A stretch of 64,000 nucleotides of DNA. It comes from Enoplolaimus lenunculus (lineage: Eukaryota > Nematoda > Enoplea > Enoplida > Thoracostomopsidae). This document shows positions 57,901 through 64,000 of the stretch, piece after piece. The translations under genes and the position numbers were made by a program. The notes under the pieces were generated by a model, which searched no databases, was not told the origin of the DNA, and worked only from the letters and a program-made list of their open reading frames with translations. The DNA lies in assembly GCA_030248215.1 (NCBI GenBank), contig JASANG010003356.1:62001-126000 (forward strand), given 5' to 3'. Position 1 is the first letter of the stretch. Each line of letters begins with the position of its first letter.

Positions 57901-60900
57901 CCAATTCCGCCTCGACCTCCGGTGTCAGGTGAGAAGCTACCCACCTAGCGTCAGAGGTCGAGGGTCGGAATTCCGGCGCATCCGGATTTAAGGGCGAGGA
58001 CACCCTACTTGCAGGTCGTGAAGCCATTGTTTTTGAGTCAACAGTATTTATCACTAAATTTATGATGATTACTTTCAAACTTTGGCTAAAATGTAAGGTA
58101 CATGAAAATAGCGACTTAGAGTGTAGCCTGGATTTCAGCAATAATTTGGTGAGCAACCACGCTCTTGTATAGAGCCAGCAAAAACATGCAGGTGTAGATA
58201 TAAAATAATCTTACCACAACTTCAGGAAGTGCATGAGCTGGTCGGTGGAATGGCTGGGCATTTTGATTTTGCCACCCCATCCCACGGGGTAAATCTGCCA
58301 TTCCGCAGTCACAACAAGCGCAGCTATCCACCCAAGACCGACCTACCCGCTGCCGCGGGCAGGCAACACCTACCGTATTCGCCATGCGACCAAAGCTTGT
58401 AATTAATATTAAAAACAAAATTTATTAAAAAAATCAAGGTACAAAACGAAACAAATAGCAACTTTACTTAGCGCAGTGCTGTGAAACATGCAGCAGATTG
58501 CGATAAAGTATGAGAACTGCGCTCCTGAATCGTACGTTTGTTCGTTTTTATACCCGAAAGTTTTAGCTACTATTGACGTTAATTTGCATAATAAAATTTG
58601 AAATTTGCATAAAATTTTAGAAATTTTGAAAAATAAAAAGAAAATTATGCAAATAAGAAGCTAGTTTGAGTAACTAGCCCAAAAAGCTGCGTAGCAGCAT
58701 ATTTGAAAGGAAAGAAAGCGAAACCAAGAAAACGGAAAAAGCAGAAAAAGAAAAGGAGGAAGCAACCAGTAAGGTTGCTCGAAAAGGAAACACACACAGC
58801 TGTGTGTGTTTAATCTGTGAGGGTAACCGAAAACAAGCATGGTGGGTGACCGGGGTAAAGGAAAACAAGGTCGGACGGGGTACATAACACCTTGGTGTCC
58901 CAAACTTTTAAGTTCAATCCACTCGTAGTGCACATGCCTGGAGGTCAAGAAAATGCAGGATCGCATGCCTGCGACCCTGAAAACCCTGCCTCCTCCGCAA
59001 AAATGTCAAATACCTTTTGAGTATCCCTTTTTGCCCCATTTTTGGCAATAACCGGGATAGTAGAAATGTTTTCTATTGAACAGCAAGGGGACAGGCGCAA
59101 TCACTCCTTTACAGTTTTTTTTTGGGTAAAAAAAATACGGGCCTAAATTAAATGCGCGTAAACCTAAACGTAGAACCGGAACCAAGCAAAAGGAAGCTAT
59201 TCTAAAAGCTTAGGAATACAGAAGGTTCCAGTGAATTTAGGTTCGTGAGTGGATATTGTGAACGGCCAGATGATGATAAACGTGTAACCTGATACCTGAA
59301 ATATTCGCTTGTGTGTATAATTTTCTGACAAAATGGTCTCTTTGCAAACTAACAATCGAAAACAGATGGGTGGTTGACCAGCTGAGCGAAGATTTTTTAT
59401 AGAACCTAAAAGCCAAAACCGATCTGCAGACATAAGTAATTGGGATGACGTCATATGTGGCGTATCCAGAAATTTTTGACAGGCAGAGTCTACGCGGGAT
59501 GTAATTGTGAAAAAAGTTCGTGAGCGAATCAAGCGAGAAGTCAAACGCCATTTTAGCGCTAAGGGTTGTGCTATACTTGACGTCCGGTGCCGTACGTCAT
59601 CGTGCGTCATCCGTCCGGCGCCGTACGTCATCGTGCGTCACCCGTACGGCGCCGTACGTCATCGTGCGTTACCCGTACGGCGCCGTACGTCATCGTGCGT
59701 CACCTGTACGGCGGCATCCGTCACCATACGTTATCGTACGTGAGTTATTTGCGTACGATACTGCACAGTGACGAACGGGCGCTGTACAGGTGACGGACGG
59801 TGCCGGACTGTACTTTTCGGTGACGGATGGCGCTGACCGGCACGAACAACAAAAAAGTATAGCGCAACACATAATCTTACAAAATTTTGATCCTAATTCG
59901 TGTTCGGAATCGTGGTCTGGATTGCTAACCTGAGATCAACAGCGAAAATTATTGTCGACTGCAAGAAAAGCATTTAGATTTAAAGATTTCGCTTAATCTT
60001 TGCAAATTATAATTTTGCTAACGTTGACAGACCTGCTTTCAGTAAAGACAAGATTTTTGATTCTTATTGATTTTGGCCGAAATTCTAAAGCAGAAAACAT
60101 ACGGAACCAGGAGATGTGGTTTCGTGTGTTTAAATACTTAATTTGTTTGATGCCAATCAATAAGATATTTTCCATTGCAGGTTGAAATACAAACCATGAG
60201 TATCTGATATGAGAACACACGGGTGATTATGTGGCTCACACGATACCACTGGAGCATTCGGCACATCAGTTGTCCCACCCATACTGTTTGAAAACAGGAT
60301 AGCAATTGTTATGTTCTTGCGTTCCGCATCGCAAGCCGCTATTTCAGAAATTTTTAGATTAACCACTGCTCCAGATATTTGACAATACAGTTCCTGATTT
60401 TTCAAACTTTTCTAAAATACAAGTCTATACTACAAAAATGGGCCGAAATGATATAATTTTAAATTTTACTGTAACAGCATGAAATACAATTTTGATTGAT
60501 TATAACAAATTAACTCATTCAGATAACCTTAAAAGCCGAGGTTAAAAATAAATGCGGTGTGGATAAAGCAGCAGCGGCGTAGGCAACACGGGTCCATGTA
60601 GAGATCAGGGGCGTAACGGTTTACTGTGGAACTACGATAGAGTAAGCTTAAGCTTTAGACTATTTTTTGGCTTGGTTTAGGGTTAGGTTTAACGACAATA
60701 TAGAATAACCTTTTTCAATCCAAGAGGTTAAAAATTGGTTTATGAGAATATATCTTTCCGAATTGAAATCGTAGCTTCTACGAATCTGGCAAATGGTATG
60801 TAAGTGGCGTATTCTACAAGAGAATACAGCAGAATATTTAAGCTAACAATTTAACAATTTCAAGATTGACAATTTTGGATAGAAAATTCAGAGGAATAAA

Positions 60901-62908
60901 TAGAGGGGTGCTAGTATACTTGTCATGCGTCCCCATCATATAAACATTTTTCGTTACAATTTTTGTGCCTTGTGATGCGACAAATTCGTTGCCGCCCGGT
61001 GCCGGGAATGACGTCATACGGCATTGAAATGGTTAAGAAGTATAGCGTCACTCTTATTTTGTAACAAAAGGTTTAGGGTTGCAATGAAAGCGTTGTTGGA
61101 TGATTGTAGTCGTTTGAAGCACAACGTCTGGATGCTTTGAGGACACTATTGCAGGATTTCAGATTGTATAAGGATGCTGTTTTTAAAAATTGACCAATCA
61201 TATTCGCACACGTTGTTTCCTTCAGAACACACCGTATCCATAGCCGGACTTAGTTTTTTACACGGTTTCGATGTATTTTACATGTATATAACACCACAAG
61301 CGGATCCAAAGGGAGGACCGGGGGGGTGCCTACGTCCCTAGTCAAAAAATTTTTTGCGTTAAAATGCTAATGTTCCTAGTATATAATTTTTCTCCTCAGA
61401 ACATTTCTTGTAAAAAAAAACAATTTTTCCCGCAGAAATTTTTATAACATGGTAAGGTCCGTCCCTATCTTGCAATTTTTCGCCCTCAGAAATTTTTTGG
61501 TGATAAAATGATAAGGTCCCCTACCATACAATCTTTGCGTTTCATAACAGTTGCCAGGCCGCTCCCGCCCCGTCAGAAATTTTTGGATCCGCCTCTGAAC
61601 ATTATTAACAAATACCAATCATGTTTCTACATAATCCCAATTATGACAGTAGCGAATCAAAGCGGGATGGTAGGTGTATCAACCGCCCACCTATCCAGCA
61701 GTGCTAACACATTTTGCACTGCAAATGCTGTATTTGAAGTTAAATATTGAATTTTTTTAGCTAAATATGTGAAAAACTGGCAAACTTACAACTCAGATAC
61801 ATTTCGGATCACAAAAGTTACCCTCCTTTAGCCACAAAACTCTGTATCCACGGCTGAATTTGCCAAAACCTTAAATTCAGTTTTTGTTTTCAATTATTTT
61901 GAACAAATGTGGATCAAGCAAACTTCAACAAGAGTATATAACTGGGTACATTCTGTGTTTGAAGGTAATGCGCTCGGCACGCGTTACGTTTTTTGCCCTA
62001 CCCCTCCTTTATTTAGAGGCCGTACAACCGGTGCGAACCATGACACTTTATGTATCCTGAAACAGAAATGATCCGTTTACCGTTTAATTTGGGATTATTG
62101 CATGCGACAGCGACCCTCCTCTAAACAAGGGGGGCAGCCAAAAACGCAACGCCCGGTAGTACATTTTGTACCACGCGGAACCGCAAGAGTTACACACTGT
62201 TGTATTTATGCACTCTTGCTTTGAATAATATTGTCCCTGTGAATTACAGGAGTTACTTATGTGTGTTTTTGTGATACTGCTAAAAATTACTTCCTACGTT
62301 AAAATAATCATCTCACTTACCTCCTGCCAACCGAGAGCAAACGCAACACAGCCTTTCTTGTGCCAATGGTCCTACCACATGACCTCGATACGACTGCGAT
62401 GGCGCGGTTGGATTGAGCCGATACCTCGACGGAACGGCGGCCATCCCGGTTGTAACTTTTCGGCCCGAAACTGCGCCAGCCGTTGACGCCCGACGTCGAC
62501 CGTGTCGACTCGTGTTCGGTATCGTTTGATCATCGAACGACGATCCGGTCGCCGAACCAGAATCGATACTGCTCGAGTCTTTGGACAGCAATCGCGGACG
62601 CCAACGTCTGGTGTGACCCGATGACGGATTACGATCAGCACCGATTCGACAGTTGATAACGTCATCATTTGCCACACGAGCGGCTGACTCGGTGTTGACG
62701 TCATTTTTCGCGTCGCTGTTCTCGTTGATGATGTCATCATTGCTCGTGTTGCAGTTGTCGTCGTTCGTAACGTCATTCGTTTCTTTGTGATTGTTGTTGT
62801 CGTCGTTGTAATTGTCGAAATTCTTGTTTATCATATTGCCGACGCTTTTCGCATGGATCATCGTTCTTTGTTTACGAAATTTAATTTTGTTATTATTATT
62901 ATTATTAC

Positions 62909-62941
<33 letters not shown>

Positions 62942-63164
62942 GATTGTTATTGCCGTTTGTACGTGAATCCCGATCCGAGACTCGAGTGACACCATTTTCA
63001 TCATCTTCAGAAGTTGTCGACTGTTGTGATCGTTTCAACTGAGCCGCAACCGAACGGATGCTTTTTTGCCAGCGTTGACGCAACTTTTGAGCTTTTTCTG
63101 AAGTTGGCCGAATATCCGAGGACGTGGTTGCTTTCAAAGTACGTGTCTGATCCATTACATCCAT
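41358..63164 (-). CDS. STAC-like: STAC-like adaptor protein (C1 zinc finger plus tandem SH3)
   Basis: Exons, 5' to 3' on the - strand: 63164-62321, 50365-50238, 49763-49577, 49070-48646, 47880-47709, 47333-47193, 45390-45296, 43502-43451, 42885-42745, 41498-41358 (TAA). All junctions have AG/GT and matching phase except 47193 to 45390, where a small unseen exon is likely. About 775 residues are covered. Evidence for STAC: a C1 half (KGMKCEICKISFHFHC), the post-C1 motif HVDPVYYLLKQAT (vertebrate KVDPVYETLRYGT), an SH3 made of SQYVVAIAEYRAKGHEELSL, PGDRLVVLESSDPNWWQ and ASKPDGRIGLVPSNALRRI, then NERLMRV..QLCTENVTFRL, which parallels NEKIFRC..GCKEQGQITL between the STAC SH3 domains. SH3-2 ends PSRYLTTVE. 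Vertebrate STACs (about 400 residues) regulate CaV1 channels, and STAC3 acts in excitation-contraction coupling. This copy is longer because of poly-Asn linkers. Confidence 0.88.
42267..42463. mobile_element. Family B TTAGGC-type MITE with perfect 8-bp target duplication
   Basis: 197 bp, ends GACCCATGTTACTTTTTAG and CCTAAAAGTAACATTGGCC, flanked by ATGACATC at 42259-42266 and 42464-42471. Intronic in the STAC-like gene. Confidence 0.92.
42973..43312. mobile_element. Family A TTAGGC-type MITE with the longest TTAGGC core, in STAC-like intron
   Basis: 340 bp, ends GGCCGATGTATAGAACAGGG and CCTGTTCTATACATGAGCC, flanked by CAGCATT on both sides (42966-42972 and 43313-43319). About 25 TTAGGC or one-base variants. 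It lies between exons 43502-43451 and 42885-42745. Confidence 0.92.
43790..43970. mobile_element. Family C CpG-rich MITE, well-preserved ends
   Basis: AGGGTAGCGCTATACTTTTG at the left and AAGTATAGCGCAACCCT at the right form clear inverted repeats. The core holds GTACG palindromes. Confidence 0.85.
44100..44520. repeat. Family K dispersed repeat
   Basis: CATACTTGTCTTGATGG, AATATGTCTTTGCATTCAAG and ACATAATTGTCTTGAATTT match 27900-28130. Confidence 0.55.
44626..45081 (+). pseudogene. Ty3/gypsy retrotransposon pol fossil (RNase H region)
   Basis: An open stretch resembling the RNase H part of Ty3/gypsy pol, with the signatures FSIQTDHKPLLKAL, RWLSYISEFGCEIKHISG and NNVIAHTLSRP. Only this fragment is seen. 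No LTRs, gag or integrase could be identified nearby. It is an old, fragmentary copy lying in an intron of the STAC-like gene on the opposite strand. Confidence 0.85.
45457..45605 (-). mobile_element. Family D MITE, reversed
   Basis: GCCCGTAGCCAGCTCACCTT at the left, common core on the - strand, degenerate right end. It starts about 70 bp from STAC-like exon 45390-45296. Confidence 0.7.
45730..45937. mobile_element. Family G repeat
   Basis: AACTTGCAACTGCC, CTCATTGGCGGATGAAAAAATG and CTTGCTCATGAGAATACGGC match other family G copies. Confidence 0.6.
46915..47070. mobile_element. Family C-like CpG-rich element (variant)
   Basis: GTTGCGCTATATTCACCGCGG at the left and AAGTGTAGCGCAATGC at the right, with a GC-rich core (GCCGCACGCCGCCGG). 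A decayed relative may lie at 6290-6380. Confidence 0.65.
48027..48190. mobile_element. Family D MITE
   Basis: GGTCCCTAGCCAACGGG to GATGAGCTGGCTACAGG with CAACCTTGCTTGTAAAGTCAT. It lies in the intron before STAC-like exon 47880-47709 and accounts for much of the open frame there. Confidence 0.75.
48318..48622. mobile_element. Family E repeat (GGATCCGCC ends)
   Basis: Starts GAGGCAGATCCAAAAATTTTG and ends CCGCCGGATCCGCTTGTG, with internal AAAATTTTCTGAGG-type direct repeats. Other copies are at 50620-51052 and 61303-61598. Confidence 0.65.
48646..49070 (-). other. STAC-like exon 4: VDPVYYLL motif and poly-Asn linker
   Basis: The exon opens on the conserved (H)VDPVYYLLKQAT motif, then runs through a poly-Asn tract made of 13 or more AAC and seven AAT codons, and ends CNCTCSCSTV.. 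NNYGTIPHILMTDSSCL. The linker is disordered. Confidence 0.85.
49886..50027 (-). mobile_element. Family D MITE, reversed
   Basis: GACCCATAGCCAGAGGGGGC to CTTGGCTACGGGCCCG with the core on the - strand. Intronic between STAC-like exons 2 and 3. Confidence 0.75.
50238..50365 (-). other. STAC-like exon 2: second half of C1 zinc finger
   Basis: Encodes AGNPHTKGMKCEICKISFHF and HCQKGVKDC. The C-x2-C-x4-H-x2-C core is intact. The acceptor CTCTCAG and donor GAC/GTAGGT are clear. The last Cys follows after six residues rather than the usual seven. Confidence 0.88.
50620..51052. mobile_element. Family E repeat, about 430 bp
   Basis: AATGGCGGATCCATGGGGG at the left and CCTGGATCCGCCACTGG at the right form inverted ends; G/C homopolymer blocks lie just inside them. 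Confidence 0.7.
51393..51545. mobile_element. Family A TTAGGC-type MITE
   Basis: GGCCAATGTAAAGAATAGGGG to CCCCTGATCTTTACATGGGCC; short CCTAAG core. Confidence 0.85.
51635..52039 (-). CDS. Ser/Arg-rich candidate exon of unknown gene
   Basis: About 135 open codons on the - strand ending at a strong donor (GGC/GTAAGT at 51635). Composition is Ser, Arg, Pro and Thr-rich with motifs SSARTCHRSPSARKLSS and KFRRFSLAHLLTPRSH, typical of a disordered, phosphorylatable segment. It lies in intron 1 of the STAC-like gene on the same strand, but its 3' phase (0) does not fit STAC-like exon 2 (needs phase 1), so it is not a simple cassette exon of that route. It could be an alternative 5' exon with a further linking exon, or part of a nested gene. 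The 5' boundary is uncertain. Confidence 0.45.
52728..52890. mobile_element. Family D MITE
   Basis: ACCCGTAGCCAAAGGG to GGTGAGCTGGCTACAAGCC with the usual core. Confidence 0.75.
52982..53273 (+). other. Unassigned open frame, possible terminal exon
   Basis: After an acceptor-like AATTTTAG, about 90 codons are open on the + strand (motifs NLTLKATLNDRLTFCSVHP and AKQFLASIIPPQLKRFI). No domain recognised, no partner exon found, and it lies antisense inside a STAC-like intron. Possibly chance. Confidence 0.25.
53390..53560. mobile_element. Family C CpG-rich MITE, right end lost
   Basis: GGCTTGCGGTATACTTTTGG left end and GTACCG-rich core; the core runs directly into a family D core fragment at about 53565-53650. 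Confidence 0.65.
53651..54748. other. AT-rich intronic DNA, nothing recognised
   Basis: Part of the first intron of the STAC-like gene. Repeated ATCCGTTTCCG/TTTCCGTT motifs at 54070-54130 and 54375-54420 suggest one more old repeat. Confidence 0.45.
54749..54848. mobile_element. Family A element, half copy
   Basis: Retains ATTTAGTCTAAAGCTTAAGC, TTGCAGTTCCACAGAAAAACG and the CTGATCTGTACATGGG end; the TTAGGC core is gone. Confidence 0.7.
55192..55352. mobile_element. Family D MITE
   Basis: GCCCCGTAGCCAAGGGAGG to GGTGAGCTGGCTACTGGCC with full core. Confidence 0.8.
55893..56037. mobile_element. Family D MITE (degenerate)
   Basis: GCCTGCAACCAAAGGCC.., AATCGTGCTTGTAAGTCAAC and GCAAGCTGTGCTGGCTACGG are recognisable. 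Confidence 0.6.
56900..57837. other. Less AT-rich block downstream of the PAM2 ORF
   Basis: On the - strand this follows the PAM2 ORF stop and could be its 3' untranslated region or the continuation of an element. It is visibly richer in G+C than the flanks and free of the window's usual MITEs, with scattered single TTAGGC hexamers. No coding recognised. Confidence 0.4.
57838..58033 (-). CDS. Small ORF with PAM2 (poly(A)-binding-protein-interacting) motif
   Basis: ORF of 64 codons from ATG at 58026 or in-frame codons just upstream, reading MASRPASRVSSPLNPDAPEF with RPSTS after it, then an amphipathic Glu/Leu-rich helix (LTPEVEAELEAMQLQNAV) and stop. SPLNPDAPEFRP fits the PAM2 consensus (x-LNPxAxEFxP) by which PAIP, ataxin-2 and TOB proteins bind the MLLE domain of poly(A)-binding protein. 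On the same strand upstream lie a TATAAAAA (58553-58546), an ATG at 58385 with about 55 open codons (CACCDCGMADLPRGMGWQ) and a donor GTG/GTAAGA near 58215, so a short spliced gene is possible. Alternatively this is the leader or gag start of a retroelement. It lies inside the STAC-like first intron. Confidence 0.5.
58546..58553 (-). promoter_or_regulatory. Candidate TATA box (TATAAAAA)
   Basis: Lies about 160 bp upstream of ATG 58385 on the - strand. Three ATTTGCAT/ATGCAAAT octamer-like motifs occur further upstream, between 58580 and 58660. Confidence 0.4.
59562..59872. mobile_element. Family C CpG-rich MITE with 31-bp tandem core
   Basis: AGGGTTGTGCTATACTTGACG at the left and AAGTATAGCGCAACACA at the right. 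Positions 59590-59710 hold about four copies of a 31-bp unit containing GGCGCCGTACGTCATCGTGC. Arg/Thr/Ser-rich frames across it are spurious. Confidence 0.85.
60590..60692. mobile_element. Family A element, right end missing
   Basis: GGGTCCATGTAGAGATCAGGGG, TAGAGTAAGCTTAAGCTTTAG and the start of the hexamer core are present. Confidence 0.65.
60905..61053. mobile_element. Family C-like element
   Basis: AGGGGTGCTAGTATACTTGTC and AGAAGTATAGCGTCACTCT ends with a shorter, less CpG-rich core. Confidence 0.6.
61303..61598. mobile_element. Family E repeat
   Basis: AAGCGGATCCAAAGGGAGG at the left and TTTGGATCCGCCTCTG at the right, with three internal GAAATTTTT/ATGGTAAGGTCC direct repeats. Confidence 0.7.
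61926..62222. repeat. Family I dispersed repeat
   Basis: Matches 3586-3905 along its length (ACAAGAGTATATAACTGGG start, TATTTATGCACTCTTGC end). It ends 99 bp from the STAC-like exon 1 donor. Confidence 0.7.
62321..63164 (-). other. STAC-like exon 1: basic/Ser/Asn-rich N-terminus and first half of C1
   Basis: ATG at 63164 (MDVMDQTRTLKA). A basic segment (KLRQRWQKSIRSVAAQLKRS) is followed by a poly-Asn tract from (ATT)n near 62885-62940, an acidic Asn/Asp-rich stretch, a Ser-rich stretch and the first half of the C1 finger (GHVVGPLAQERLCCVC). The exon ends at donor GGAG/GTAAGT in phase 1, which joins exon 2 exactly. Confidence 0.88.
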
Positions 63165-63271
63165 AAACGTAGAATAATAATACGAATGATTATATTTTGT
63201 TATTATTTAACTGTTACGATATAAAACTCATGTGGCATTCTAATAATACTTATTTTGGTCAAAATCATCAC

Positions 63272-63513
63272 ACTGTAAATTTCAGTGAATTGATTTTAAC
63301 TCAGAATGAGTTCAATCACTCAGTTTGAGTTAGGGACTATCAGAACTCAGAATTTTGAGCTGATTCAATTCATTCTTAGTTAATTTATTAACTCAGCCAG
63401 AGTCAACGAGTAAGAATCAACTCAACCTACAGTGAGTTCATGTTTACTTATCAATTCAAAAATAACCAACTAGCAAGCGAAATTGATTAATCAAATTATT
63501 GAAATTTACAGTG
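63272..63513. mobile_element. Family F element, full copy
   Basis: CACTGTAAATTTCAGTGAATT at the left and TTGAAATTTACAGTG at the right form inverted ends. It lies about 110 bp upstream of the STAC-like ATG, so it may be in the promoter or 5' UTR. Confidence 0.75.
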
Positions 63514-63649
63514 CACACAGTGCTGGTTTATATGTGATACCCATAGGCGTATACAAAGGTAGACATATGGGATATACAACCTTTTAATATTTCTAGGAAA
63601 CAAAATACAATCACTGTTAAAGTTTGGTAATTAAACTTGTTTTTAGCAC

Positions 63650-64000
63650 AAGGCACTCTCTAAAAGCTCAAACTAACTTGATTTAAGCTTTAGGTAATCC
63701 AGCTGTATTAAATTAACTAAACTAACTGACAGGTTTAGGCTTAGACTCATTTAAAATCTTCCATATTTTCAGTTTAAGCTAAACTTAATAGAATTCTTAG
63801 TTACACATAATTTCTGGGCTGCACTTGATACATAAACTAAAAATAAGTTTAACTTAAACTCGTTTTAAACTTAAAAATATGTTAATTTAAGTAAAATTTG
63901 AAATTCTAATTTAGTTAGTCCGTCCAGCCATCTAAGTTTTACTTAAACCGATATTCAAGTTTAGTTAAGCTATAAATCAAGTTTAAGGTTTAGAGAATAT
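63650..64000. mobile_element. Family F2 repeat, uninterrupted copy (runs off window)
   Basis: Matches 38818-39425 but without the nested family F insertion, so it supplies the empty-site reference. Confidence 0.75.

Noticed and set aside
59507-59793. Overlapping Arg/Thr/Ser/Val-rich + strand frames
   Set aside because: They follow the CpG-rich tandem core of a family C element.
1-64000. TTAGGC as proof of a nematode genome or of a subtelomeric position
   Set aside because: The hexamers are inside transposable elements with target duplications, scattered and in both orientations, so they say nothing direct about telomeres or phylum.

Overview
The window is AT-rich eukaryotic DNA, almost certainly from an invertebrate animal. 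The evidence is multi-exon genes with GT..AG introns of about 0.3-12 kb, a STAC-family gene (a metazoan family) and a very high load of short non-autonomous transposons. I cannot name the phylum. The recurrent hexamer TTAGGC is the telomere repeat of many nematodes, but here it sits inside dispersed transposons, so it is not a taxonomic marker.

Three host genes could be assembled exon by exon, with reading phase used as a check. (1) Positions 219-18484, + strand: the 3' 22 exons of a modular protein that alternates coiled coil with calmodulin-like EF-hand pairs; its 5' end lies before the window. (2) Positions 33943-38194, + strand: a complete four-exon gene for a 428-residue four-helix membrane protein with a long, repeat-bearing cytoplasmic tail. 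A 101-bp tandem duplication of its start region creates a short upstream ORF. (3) Positions 63164-41358, - strand: a STAC-like adaptor gene of at least ten exons (poly-Asn N-terminus, C1 zinc finger, poly-Asn linker, two SH3 domains), convergent with gene 2. Its 12-kb first intron holds two further - strand coding candidates: a small ORF with a PAM2 motif near 58 kb and a Ser-rich exon near 51.8 kb.

Between the genes (18.5-33.9 kb and 38.2-41.3 kb) and in nearly every intron lie repeats. Two related families (A and B) are about 150-340 bp, have inverted ends starting GGCC(C/A)ATGT, perfect 8-bp target duplications in the best copies, and a core of TTAGGC-type hexamers in fixed orientation. 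Other families are a CpG-rich element with GCGCTATACTT ends (C), a GCCCGTAGCCA-ended element (D), a GGATCCGCC-ended element (E), a CACTGTAAATT-ended element (F), a CACGTGCAAGT element (G) and a TA-flanked CACTGCAAA element (H). There is also a 1.26-kb Tc1/mariner-like transposon with a broken transposase, tRNA-derived SINE fragments, a fragment of a Ty3/gypsy pol fossil, a 490-bp GTT tract and two higher-order arrays built from telomere-like hexamers.

The three genes show no obvious shared pathway beyond possible calcium biology (EF hands; STAC proteins bind voltage-gated calcium channels in vertebrates and flies). The most unusual feature is the family of transposons that carry telomere-like arrays.
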